Shown one piece after another: positions 25,271-32,945 of a stretch of DNA of 51,666 nucleotides. The position numbers and the translations under genes are program-made. The first letter of the stretch is position 1. Every line of letters starts with the position of its first letter. Below the pieces are notes generated by a model. It saw nothing but the letters and a program-made list of their open reading frames with translations, searched no databases and was not told where the DNA came from. Source of the DNA: Tistlia consotensis USBA 355. GTDB lineage: Bacteria > Pseudomonadota > Alphaproteobacteria > Kiloniellales > DSM-21159. Location of the stretch: contig NZ_FWZX01000003.1 in assembly GCF_900177295.1 (NCBI RefSeq), positions 1-51,666 of the forward strand, given 5' to 3'.

Positions 25271-25856
25271 CGGGCGCCGCCCCCAGGTCGACCCGACCGC
25301 CCGGATCGCCCCCAACGCCACGCTCTGCGGCGACGTGCGGATCGGCCCCGGCTGCTCGATCGGCTTCGGCGCCGTGCTGGTCACCGAGAGCGGCCCGGTC
25401 GAGCTCGGCGCCGACTGCGTGGTCATGGACACCGCCGTGCTGCGCGGCAGCCGCCGCCATCCGCTCAGCCTCGGCGCGCGCGTCCTGGTCGGGCCGCACG
25501 CCAGCCTGTCCGGCTGCACCGTCGAGGACGAGGCCTTCCTGGCGACCGGCTGCGCGGTCTTCAACGGCGCCCGGATCGGCCGCCGCGCCGAGGTCCGGGT
25601 CAACGGCATCGTCCATCTGCGGAGCGTGCTGCCCGCCGAGGCCGTGGTGCCGCTCGGCTGGATCGCGGTCGGCGACCCGGCCGAGATCCTGCCCCCCGAG
25701 GCGCACGAGCGGATCTGGGAGATCCAGCAGCCGCTCGACTTCCCGCGCACGGTCTTCGGCGTGCCGCGGCCGGCGCCCCGCGGCTCGATCATGCCCGAGG
25801 TCATGCCGCGCTACGCCCGCGCCCTCGGCCGCCACAAGGCCGATCGCGAGGTCTGA
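25254..25856 (+). CDS. Gamma-carbonic-anhydrase-like hexapeptide-repeat protein with altered zinc site
   Basis: This 200-residue left-handed beta-helix protein has repeated [LIV]G-x4 hexapeptides (ARIAPNATLCGDVRIGPGCS and onward to about residue 140). It resembles the PaaY/CaiE/gamma-CA group. In active gamma-carbonic anhydrases three histidines hold zinc, two of them in GH-x4-H; here that region reads VGPHASLSGC, so one His is shifted and the next replaced by Ser. Carbonic anhydrase activity is therefore doubtful and another CoA-thioesterase or structural role is possible. Its start overlaps the upstream MarR gene by 17 bases and GGAG lies just upstream. Confidence 0.85.
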   Translation: MLLEHDGRRPQVDPTARIAPNATLCGDVRIGPGCSIGFGAVLVTESGPVELGADCVVMDTAVLRGSRRHPLSLGARVLVGPHASLSGCTVEDEAFLATGCAVFNGARIGRRAEVRVNGIVHLRSVLPAEAVVPLGWIAVGDPAEILPPEAHERIWEIQQPLDFPRTVFGVPRPAPRGSIMPEVMPRYARALGRHKADREV

Positions 25857-25945
25857 GCGTCCCGGAAGACCGCCGCAAGAAGCGGATCGCGGGCGCGCGC
25901 CGCCGGCCGTAGCTCTTAGGGCAGCCAACCGCAGGAGCCGCCGCC

Positions 25946-26413
25946 ATGAGCTACCGCATCACCGGGCTGTCGCCCGCCCCCTTCCGCCCGCTCTTCGGGC
26001 TCTCCGAGGCGGCGCTCGCCGCAGAGGGCGCCCGGCGCGTCGTCGCCGACGAGAAGCCGGGCTTTCCCGACCGCATCGAGCTGCGCGACGCCGAGCCCGG
26101 CGAGGCCCTGCTGCTGGTCAACTACCTGCACCAGCCGGCCGGCACGCCCTACCGCTCCAGCCACGCCGTCTTCGTGCTCGAAGGAGCAACGGAGACCTAC
26201 GACCGCATCGGCGAGGTCCCGGCGCCGCTGCTCGCCCGCACCCTCTCGCTGCGCGCCTTCGACGCCGGCCACATGATGATCGATGCCGACCTGGTCGAGG
26301 GCGCCGCGCTGGAGCCGCTGATCGAGCGCTTCCTCGCCGATCCGAAGACCGCCTACCTGCACGCCCACTACGCCAGGCGCGGCTGCTACGCCGCCCGCAT
26401 CGAGCGCGCCTGA
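25946..26413 (+). CDS. DUF1203-family protein
   Basis: This 155-residue soluble protein matches DUF1203: LSPAPFRPLFGLSEAAL at the start, GFPDRIELRDAEPGE, LLLVNYLHQPAGTPYRSSHA, and YLHAHYARRGCYAARI at the end. The conserved His, Tyr and Cys residues suggest a ligand or catalytic site, but no function is established. AGGAGCCGCCGCC precedes the ATG. It is a single-gene unit, convergent with the lipoprotein gene at 26435. Confidence 0.88.
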   Translation: MSYRITGLSPAPFRPLFGLSEAALAAEGARRVVADEKPGFPDRIELRDAEPGEALLLVNYLHQPAGTPYRSSHAVFVLEGATETYDRIGEVPAPLLARTLSLRAFDAGHMMIDADLVEGAALEPLIERFLADPKTAYLHAHYARRGCYAARIERA

Positions 26414-26428
26414 GCGGCCCCCGGATGG

Positions 26429-26446
26429 GCCGGCTCAGGAGCCGGC
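26429..26446. terminator. Compact hairpin between convergent genes
   Basis: GCCGGCTC/GAGCCGGC (26429-26436 and 26439-26446) form a GC-rich hairpin overlapping the last codons of the minus-strand lipoprotein gene and just past the DUF1203 stop. It has no T-tract on either side. It could act as a bidirectional terminator. Confidence 0.35.
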
Positions 26447-27184
26447 GGCGGTCAGCCTCCGGAAGTGGATCTCGAGCGCGAGGTTGCCGAGGATCATCAT
26501 GCAGTAGTCGTTGTTCGGCTGCCCGATCAGGTCCGAGGTCGAGACCATGGCGAACTGGATCGGACGGTGCTGGAGATAGAGCCGCTTGACCAGCCGCGTC
26601 ACGTCGTAGGAGGCGTCGACACTGCCTTCCGCCGGATAGAGCTCGACGGGATGCGTCGCGATCGCCTGGCTGTCGACCAGCGCGTTGCGATCGGTCACGG
26701 CGTGGTAGCCGCCCTCCCAGGCCTCGGTCGGATAGCGGACCTCCGGGCAGTTCGTGCTCTCCAGGCCGTCCGACATCGAGCGCACCGGTCGGCCGGCGAT
26801 CGTCCTGACCCGCTTGTGCAGGTGCAGCGTCGCGCTGGAGATCGCGACCAGGCCGGAGAGGCTGGTCAGCGGCGTCGCGTTGAAGGCGACCAGGCCCTCG
26901 TCGTCCCAGCTGTAGAGGCGCCCGCAGAGGTTCAGGCGCGTCTGCCAGTTGCGGAAGCCGGCGCCGACGTCGGCGATGCCGAGATCGCCCTGCCCGATGA
27001 AGGGCGGCAACGGCCGGGTGTCCAGGCCGCAGACGAAATCGGCGTGCTGCTCGCTGTAGGCGATCGTGGCGACCTGGCTGGGCGCCAGCGTCACGCTGCC
27101 CTGCTGGTTGTCGAGGGGTTGGCAGGAAGCCAGCGCCAGCGGCACGACGAGCACCGCCAGAGCGGCTGAAAGGCGCTCGAGCAT
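26435..27184 (-). CDS. Uncharacterised lipoprotein
   Basis: The 249-residue product begins MLERLSAALAVLVVPLALASC, a lipoprotein signal with lipobox LASC (Cys21), so it is anchored at the membrane. The mature part is predicted soluble and contains three further well-spaced cysteines (in DFVCGLD, NLCGRLY, STNCPEV), a short ATLHLHKRV strand, and a YDVTRLVKRLYLQ segment. I do not recognise a family; the strand pattern suggests a beta-sandwich. ATG 27184 is chosen because it begins the signal peptide; the in-frame ATG at 27244 would precede it by 20 unrelated residues. Confidence 0.75.
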   Translation of the reverse strand: MLERLSAALAVLVVPLALASCQPLDNQQGSVTLAPSQVATIAYSEQHADFVCGLDTRPLPPFIGQGDLGIADVGAGFRNWQTRLNLCGRLYSWDDEGLVAFNATPLTSLSGLVAISSATLHLHKRVRTIAGRPVRSMSDGLESTNCPEVRYPTEAWEGGYHAVTDRNALVDSQAIATHPVELYPAEGSVDASYDVTRLVKRLYLQHRPIQFAMVSTSDLIGQPNNDYCMMILGNLALEIHFRRLTAAGS

Positions 27185-27430
27185 ATCAACCTCTTCGGTC
27201 TGTCGTGCCGCACGAATTGTGGCCAAAGCGGAGGGCGCATACAACCCCTGGCGGTGGGCGGCCCGGCCGGCCCCTCGTTCCGGTGCGGCGCCGAGGCCCC
27301 TGCCCTAATGGGCCCCGGCCGCGCTATGCTCCGACGCCGATGGCGGCAGGGCCGGAGGGCGCTGCCGGCCCGGGGGCTCTCCGGCAGCGGGAGCCGCGAA
27401 ACCGGGCTGTTGCGCGGGGGAAGCGTCTGC

Positions 27431-28456
27431 ATGAAGGCCTGGGTGATAGACCGGCTGGGGCCGATCGATCCCGACGCCAGCGAGGGACCGCTGGCGCTGG
27501 TCGAGCGGCCCTTGCCCGAGCCGGGACCCGGCGAGCTGCGTCTGAAGGTCGCGGCCTGCGGCGTCTGCCACACCGAGCTCGACGAGATCGAGGGCCGGAC
27601 CGCGCCGCCGCGGCTGCCGGTCGTGCCCGGCCACGAAGTCGTCGGCCGCGTCGACAAGGCCGGCCCCGGCGCCGGGCGCTACGCCCCCGGCACGCGACTC
27701 GGCGTCGGCTGGATCCACCGCTCCTGCGGCGGCGCCCACGAGAACCTGGACCCGGCCTTCGAGGCGACGGGGCGCGACGCCGACGGCGGCTACGCCGAGT
27801 ACATGCTGGTGCCAGAGGCCTACGCCGTGCCGATCCCCGACACGCTGGACGACGTCGAGGCGGCGCCGCTGCTCTGCGCCGGCGCGGTCGGCTGGCGGGC
27901 GCTGAAGCTGACCGGCCTGGAGGACGGCCAGGTGCTGGGCCTGACCGGCTTCGGCGGCTCGGCGCACCTGGTCCTGCCGGTCGTGCGCCACCGCTTCCCG
28001 AAGGCGAAGGTCATGGTCTTCGCCCGCGACGCCGAGGCCCGCGCCTTCGCCCTGGAGCAGGGCGCCGACTGGGCCGGCGCCACCGAGCAGCGGCCGCCCG
28101 AGCCCTGCCACGCGATCATCGACACGACCCCGGCCTGGACGCCGGTCGTCGAGGCCCTGGCCAGCCTGCGTCCCGGCGGCCGCCTGGTGATAAATGCGAT
28201 CCGCAAGGAGGAGGCCGACAAGGCGGCGCTGCTGCGCCTGTCCTACGCCGAGCACCTCTGGCTGGAGCGCGAGATCAAGACGGTCGCCAACGTGACCCAC
28301 GCCGACCTGACCGAGTTCCTGGCCCTGGCCGGCGCCCTGAAGCTGGCGCCGACGGTCGAGCGCTATCCGCTGGCGCGCGCCAACGAGGCGCTGCGTGCGC
28401 TCAGGCGCGGCCGGATCAAGGGCGCCAAGGTCCTGACCGTCGGGGACGCCCGCTGA
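27431..28456 (+). CDS. Zinc-type alcohol dehydrogenase lacking the structural zinc loop
   Basis: This 341-residue medium-chain dehydrogenase has catalytic zinc ligands Cys43 (CGVCHTELD), His68-Glu69 (PGHEV) and Cys149 (LLCAGAVGW). The NAD-binding loop is GLTGFGGSAHLVLPV. The lobe that normally carries four cysteines for structural zinc is shortened to SCGGAHENLDPAFEATG, leaving one cysteine (Cys99); a DGGYAEY motif follows normally. The enzyme should still be catalytic but may differ in oligomer stability. The start ATG at 27431 gives the family-standard MKAW beginning. It stands alone between the lipoprotein and kinase genes. Confidence 0.9.
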   Translation: MKAWVIDRLGPIDPDASEGPLALVERPLPEPGPGELRLKVAACGVCHTELDEIEGRTAPPRLPVVPGHEVVGRVDKAGPGAGRYAPGTRLGVGWIHRSCGGAHENLDPAFEATGRDADGGYAEYMLVPEAYAVPIPDTLDDVEAAPLLCAGAVGWRALKLTGLEDGQVLGLTGFGGSAHLVLPVVRHRFPKAKVMVFARDAEARAFALEQGADWAGATEQRPPEPCHAIIDTTPAWTPVVEALASLRPGGRLVINAIRKEEADKAALLRLSYAEHLWLEREIKTVANVTHADLTEFLALAGALKLAPTVERYPLARANEALRALRRGRIKGAKVLTVGDAR

Positions 28457-28478
28457 CGCGCCGGACCGGCCGCCGCGC

Positions 28479-30077
28479 CTAGGCCTCTCCGGACGAGGCG
28501 GCCGACCGGCCGTCGCGCCCGATCGGCAGGTCGAGACGGCAGGTCACGCCCTCGGGCTCGAAGGCCAGGTCGACCGACGCGCCCCGCAGGCCGTGGAAGG
28601 CCGAGGCGATCAGCGTCGTGCCGATGCCGCGCGTCGCCGGCGGGCTGACCGGGGGGCCGCCGCTCTCGCGCCAGTCGAAGACCAGGCGCCGCCCGGCGCC
28701 GGATTTCGTCGCCGACCAGGCGATGCGCACGCCGCCGGCCTCGCTGGACAGGGCGCCGTACTTGGCGGCATTGGTCGCCAGCTCGTGCAGCACCATGCCC
28801 ATCTCCATCGCCTCGTTGGACGACAGCGCAACCGGCCCGCCGCCCTCGACGATGATGCGGTTGGTGCGGTCCTGGAACGGCCCGAGCTGGCTGCGCACGA
28901 TCTGCGCCAGCTCGATGGCGCGCCAGCCGGTGCGGAACAGCAGGTCGTGCGCCGCGCTGAGCGCGCGGATCCGGTCGCGGAAGACCTGCAGGTCGGCCCC
29001 GATCCCGGTGGTGTTGCGGAACGACAGCGAGGCGATCGCCTGGACCGTCGCCAGCGAGTTCTTGACCCGGTGCTGCAGCTCGGCCAGCAGCACCTCCTGG
29101 TGCCGCGCCGTCTCGTCGCGCTGGATCGTCGCCGCCAGGACGTTGGCCACGGCCTGCAGGAACTGCACGTCGTGCTCGTCGAACGAGCGGATCTCGCGCG
29201 AATGGACCCCGATCACGCCGAGCGGCCAGCCGACGTCGCCGATCGCCACGCTGAGACCGCTCCTCACGCCGTGGCTGACCAGCAGCTCGGGGCCGACGAA
29301 GCGCGGGTCGCTGGGCAGGTCCTGCACGAAGATCGGCTGCCCGCTCTCCAGGGCGACGCCGGCCTGGCTGCGGTTGCCGCCGGGCACCAGGAGCGCCGCC
29401 GCCGGCCCGGTCGCGAAGCCGAAGGAGGCACGCAGCAGGAAGTCGTTGGAGGCCGGACGGTACTCCAGCACCTTCACGAAGTCGGCCGACAGCACCTCGG
29501 CGACCTCGACCGGCAGCCTCGCCAGCAGCTCGTCGAACGATTCGCCGCGCAGGCTGCGCGTGCCCAGCTTGGCGACGTAGTCCTGCTGGCGGACGCGCCG
29601 CTCGGCGTCGGCCTGGGCCTCGACCATCCGGGTGATGTCGTCGAACACCGCGATGACCCGCCGGATGCGCCCCTCGCCGTCGAACACCGGGGTCGCGGCC
29701 ATGATCAGCTCGAAGCGGGTGCCGTTGTCGTGCGCGTAGGTCGCCCGGAAGTCGTGCACCGGCCGGCCGCTGCGCCAGACCGTCTCCAGGGGCAGCTCCT
29801 CGGCCGGCAGCTCCCGGCCGTCCCGCAGGTAGCGGTAGGGGGCGCCGGCGCCGGCCGGCGGCACGACGCTCTGGATCCCCATGATGCGCGCGCCGTGGTC
29901 GTTGACGACGATCTCGCGGCAGTCCGGCGAGTCGGTGTAGACGATGCCGACCGGCGCCACCTCGAGCAGCGCCTCGAGGTCGCCGACCCGCTCGCGCAGC
30001 CGGGCGTTGACCGTCTCCATGGCCTGCGCGACCCGGCCGGCGGAGCCCGGACCGGCTGCCCGCCCCTCGCCGCTCAT
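28479..30077 (-). CDS. HWE-family sensor histidine kinase with PAS and GAF domains
   Basis: This 532-residue cytoplasmic kinase has a short N-terminal coil, PAS (about 32-155), GAF (about 175-320) and a kinase core. The phospho-acceptor is His336 in ELQHRVKNSLATVQAIA. The N-box is HELATNAAKYGAL (431-443), and DWRE near 468-471 supplies the Trp-x-Glu pair that defines HWE kinases, a group abundant in alphaproteobacteria. No membrane segment is present, so the signal is intracellular. The start overlaps the stop of the response regulator gene by four bases, so they are a coupled pair. Confidence 0.92.
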   Translation of the reverse strand: MSGEGRAAGPGSAGRVAQAMETVNARLRERVGDLEALLEVAPVGIVYTDSPDCREIVVNDHGARIMGIQSVVPPAGAGAPYRYLRDGRELPAEELPLETVWRSGRPVHDFRATYAHDNGTRFELIMAATPVFDGEGRIRRVIAVFDDITRMVEAQADAERRVRQQDYVAKLGTRSLRGESFDELLARLPVEVAEVLSADFVKVLEYRPASNDFLLRASFGFATGPAAALLVPGGNRSQAGVALESGQPIFVQDLPSDPRFVGPELLVSHGVRSGLSVAIGDVGWPLGVIGVHSREIRSFDEHDVQFLQAVANVLAATIQRDETARHQEVLLAELQHRVKNSLATVQAIASLSFRNTTGIGADLQVFRDRIRALSAAHDLLFRTGWRAIELAQIVRSQLGPFQDRTNRIIVEGGGPVALSSNEAMEMGMVLHELATNAAKYGALSSEAGGVRIAWSATKSGAGRRLVFDWRESGGPPVSPPATRGIGTTLIASAFHGLRGASVDLAFEPEGVTCRLDLPIGRDGRSAASSGEA

Positions 30078-30469
30078 GACGGCGCCGGACCGGCCCCCGA
30101 CCCGCCGCCCCGCTCCAGCAGGCGGCGCAGCACGCCGAAGGCCTGCTGCTCGTTGAAGGGCTTGCGCAGCACCACGGCCTGGCGCAGCACCGGCTCGTGC
30201 AGCGTCTCGGGCGAATAGCCGGTCAGCAGGGCGAAGGGCACCGCCCGTTCGTTGAGCCGCTCCGCCACCGGCGTGACCCGCACGCCGTTCAGGTTGACGT
30301 CGAGCAGCGCGATGTCGGGGGTCGTCGACTCGAGGGTCCGCAGGGCCTCCTGCACGGAGGCGAGCGGACCGATGACGTGATAGCCGGCCTCCTCGAGCAA
30401 CAGCTTGGTCTCGAAGCCGATGAAGACTTCGTCCTCGACGAAAAGAATTCGTGGCCTGCCGTCGGACAT
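30074..30469 (-). CDS. Single-domain response regulator
   Basis: This 131-residue receiver domain has an acidic pocket VEDE (11-14), phospho-acceptor Asp57 (IALLDVNL), Thr83 (LLTGYS) and Lys103 (LRKPF). There is no output domain, so it acts by protein contact or phospho-relay, as is common for partners of HWE kinases. The ATG at 30469 is chosen at MSDGRPRILFVEDE; earlier frame residues are not receiver-like. It overlaps the kinase gene by four bases (ATGA). Confidence 0.92.
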   Translation of the reverse strand: MSDGRPRILFVEDEVFIGFETKLLLEEAGYHVIGPLASVQEALRTLESTTPDIALLDVNLNGVRVTPVAERLNERAVPFALLTGYSPETLHEPVLRQAVVLRKPFNEQQAFGVLRRLLERGGGSGAGPAPS

Positions 30470-30548
30470 CGTGCCGATCCCAATCCCCTGAGCCATCCAA
30501 CGCGCCGGGGCCGATAATTGTTTCACTGCACGCACTGCGATTTTTCAT

Positions 30549-30684
30549 CTTCGGCGGCGCATCGGAGTCCCGCCAAGTCCCGCTCGCCGTCGACGGCGTT
30601 TGCCAAAGGCCGGCGCAGGTCGCACCCTGGCGAAGGATTCGAATCAAGAAGAGTGCTGCCGCGGCCTCGGCCCGGCCGCCGAAG
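30549..30684 (+). ncRNA. Candidate structured RNA / 6S RNA-like leader upstream of the cyclo-ligase gene
   Basis: CTTCGGCGGC (30549-30558) is perfectly complementary to GCCGCCGAAG (30675-30684), enclosing about 116 bases with further local pairing. The 3' arm abuts the ribosome site (GAAGGAGGAG, 30681-30690). 6S RNA is often encoded directly upstream of the 5-formyl-THF cyclo-ligase gene in proteobacteria, which makes this place a prime candidate. I cannot confirm the 6S core from sequence alone; a leader hairpin controlling translation is an alternative. Confidence 0.25.
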
Positions 30685-30696
30685 GAGGAGCTGCCG

Positions 30697-31368
30697 ATGC
30701 AGGACGATTCCATGCGGGACTGGCCCGAGGTCCGCGCCTGGCGCAAGGCGAAGCGGGCCGAGCTGATCGAGCGGCGCCTGGCCCTGCCGGCGACCGACGG
30801 CGCCGAGGCGGCGGCGGTGGTCGCCAACCTGCGCGCCGCCGAGGTGCCGGAGCTGGCGACCGGGCTGATCGGCTTCTACTGGCCCTTCAAGCGCGAGATC
30901 GACCTGCGCCCCTTCGTGCGCGACTGCCTGAAGACGGGCGCGCGGGCGGCGCTGCCGGTGGTCGTCGAGAAGGGCCGGCCGGTCGAGTTCTGGGCCTGGC
31001 AGCCGCGCATGAAGATGAAGCCGGGCATCTGGAACATCCCGGTGCCGGCCGAGCGGGCGCCCGTCCAGCCGGACGTCCTGCTGGTCGCCCTGGTCGGCTT
31101 CGACGAGGCGGGCTATCGCCTCGGCTACGGCGGCGGCTACTACGACCGCACCCTGGCGGCGCTCAGCCCGCGCCCGCTGACGCTCGGCCTGGGCTTCGAG
31201 CTCGGGCGCCTGCCGACGATCCACCCGCAGCCCCACGACATCCCGCTCGACGCGATCGTCACCGAGCGCGGCATCGCCTGGCACCGCAGCCGCGGCCGGC
31301 CGCTCTCCGACACGGCCGAGGGCTACGCCTCGCCGCCCTGCTTCCTGCACGAGCTCGACTGCACCTGA
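30697..31368 (+). CDS. 5-formyltetrahydrofolate cyclo-ligase
   Basis: The 223-residue enzyme converts 5-formyl-THF to 5,10-methenyl-THF with ATP in one-carbon metabolism. Family motifs are WPEVRAWRKAKRAEL at the N-terminus, FYWPFKREIDLRP, MKPGIWNIPVPA, and the diagnostic LVALVGFDEAGYRLGYGGGYYDR. GAAGGAGGAG lies seven bases before ATG 30697. The C-terminal 30 residues (after TERGIAWHR) are longer than usual but harmless. It is divergent from the response regulator and convergent with emrB. Confidence 0.93.
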   Translation: MQDDSMRDWPEVRAWRKAKRAELIERRLALPATDGAEAAAVVANLRAAEVPELATGLIGFYWPFKREIDLRPFVRDCLKTGARAALPVVVEKGRPVEFWAWQPRMKMKPGIWNIPVPAERAPVQPDVLLVALVGFDEAGYRLGYGGGYYDRTLAALSPRPLTLGLGFELGRLPTIHPQPHDIPLDAIVTERGIAWHRSRGRPLSDTAEGYASPPCFLHELDCT

Positions 31369-31394
31369 CCGCAGGCCGGCAGCGCGCCGGGCGA

Positions 31395-32945
31395 TCAGTC
31401 CAGCGCGGCGGCCATCTCGGCCTGCCGCTGCGCCGTGCGCTTCGGGCTGCGCAGCAGCAGCAGGAAGGGGATCGCGCCGAGCACCAGCCACATCATCAGG
31501 CGGAAGTCGTCGAGGTAGCCGATCGTCAGCGCCTGGTCGGTGATCTGCTGGTTCAGGGCCGCGAGGCCGGCCGTCGAGCCCAGGCTCCAGGCCCCGGGCA
31601 GGAACGGCGCGTGCATCATCGGGTTGAGCGGCGAGACATGGGCGGCCAGCGCGCTGTGCAGCACCTGGGTGTTCTCGGCGAGCAGCGTGACGACCACCGA
31701 GATGCCGATGCTGGAGCCGATGTTGCGCATCAGGCTGAACATCGACGCGCCCTCGGTGCGCAGCTTGGGATCCAGCGTCGCGAAGGTGACGGTCGAGAGC
31801 GGCACGAAGAGGAAGCCGAGACCCATGCCCTGGGTCATGCCGCTGCGGATCACCGTCCAGCTGCTGACCTCGGTGGTGAACTCGGCCATCTGCCACAGCG
31901 AATAGGCGGTCATGCCGAGCCCGAACAGGACCAGCAGGCGGATGTCGACCCGCCGGATCAGCCGCCCGACCAGGAACATCGCGGCCATCGTGCCGATGCC
32001 GCGCGGCGCCAGCACCAGGCCCGCCGTCAGCACCGGGAAGCCCATCAGGTCCTGCAGGAAGGGCGGCAGCAGCGCCAGGGTCGCCAGCAGCACGATGCCG
32101 ACGATGAAGATGAAGAACAGGCCGACCGCGAGATTGCGGTCGGTGAACAGCTTCGGCTCCAGGAAGGGATGCTCGGCGGTGAACATCTGGACCAGGAAGA
32201 GATAGAAGAACAGCCCCGCCGCCACGGCCTCGAAGATGATCTCGCGCGCGGAGAACCAGTCCTGCGACTGGCCGCGGTCGAGCATCATCTGCAGCGCGCC
32301 GATGGCGATCGACAGCAGCGCGAAGCCGAACAGGTCGAAGGGCCGCCGGCCGTCGCGCTCGGTCTCGTGGACGAACAGCAGGATGCCGGTCAGCGCCAGG
32401 GCGCCGAACGGCAGGTTGACGTAGAAGGTGTAGCGCCAGCTGTAGAGGTCGGTCAGGTAGCCGCCGAGGGTCGGGCCGAGGATCGGGCCGACCATGACGC
32501 CCATGCCCCAGATCGCCATCGCCTGGCCGTGCTGCTCCTTCGGGTAGGTGTCGAGCAGCACCGACTGGGACAGCGGCACCAGGCCGGCGCCGAACATGCC
32601 CTGGAGCAGCCGGAAGGCGACGATCTCGGGCAGCGAGGTCGCCGCGCCGCACAGCATCGAGGCGACGGTGAAGCCGATGATCGAGACCGCGAAGATGCGC
32701 TTGCGCCCGAAGCGCGCCGCCAGGAAGCCGGTCGGCGGCGTCATGATCGCGGCGGCGACGATGTAGGAGGTCAGCACCCAGGAGATCTGGTCCTGGGTCG
32801 CCGACATGCTGCCCTGGATGTGCGGCAGGGCGACGTTGGCGATCGTCGTGTCGAGCGCCTGCATGATCGTCGCCAGCATGATCGAGACGGTGACGAGGGC
32901 CCGGTTCGGCTCGCCCCCCGCCCCGCCGGATGCGGCGGCGGTCAT
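31395..32945 (-). CDS. emrB: DHA2-family multidrug efflux permease, EmrB-like
   Basis: This 516-residue major facilitator with 14 predicted membrane segments begins with LATIMQALDTTIANVALPHI and WVLTSYIVAAAIMTPPTGFL, both EmrB/QacA hallmarks, and has motif A as LAARFGRKRIF. Motif C appears in GVMVGPILGPTLGGYL. It uses the proton gradient to expel hydrophobic compounds, working with the EmrA adaptor. Its ATG overlaps the emrA stop by four bases; an in-frame start at 33215 is antisense-like sequence inside emrA. The operon is MarR-emrA-emrB. Confidence 0.93.
   Translation of the reverse strand: MTAAASGGAGGEPNRALVTVSIMLATIMQALDTTIANVALPHIQGSMSATQDQISWVLTSYIVAAAIMTPPTGFLAARFGRKRIFAVSIIGFTVASMLCGAATSLPEIVAFRLLQGMFGAGLVPLSQSVLLDTYPKEQHGQAMAIWGMGVMVGPILGPTLGGYLTDLYSWRYTFYVNLPFGALALTGILLFVHETERDGRRPFDLFGFALLSIAIGALQMMLDRGQSQDWFSAREIIFEAVAAGLFFYLFLVQMFTAEHPFLEPKLFTDRNLAVGLFFIFIVGIVLLATLALLPPFLQDLMGFPVLTAGLVLAPRGIGTMAAMFLVGRLIRRVDIRLLVLFGLGMTAYSLWQMAEFTTEVSSWTVIRSGMTQGMGLGFLFVPLSTVTFATLDPKLRTEGASMFSLMRNIGSSIGISVVVTLLAENTQVLHSALAAHVSPLNPMMHAPFLPGAWSLGSTAGLAALNQQITDQALTIGYLDDFRLMMWLVLGAIPFLLLLRSPKRTAQRQAEMAAALD

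Noticed and set aside
30640-30665. GGATTCGAATC as a tRNA T-arm
   Set aside because: The upstream 50 bases do not form D and anticodon arms or an acceptor stem; the decamer is simply palindromic.
28479-30827. A possible hybrid receiver-kinase protein read as one 782-codon frame
   Set aside because: The response regulator is encoded in a different frame with its own start and stop, overlapping the kinase start by 4 bases; the upstream part of the long frame is not receiver-like.
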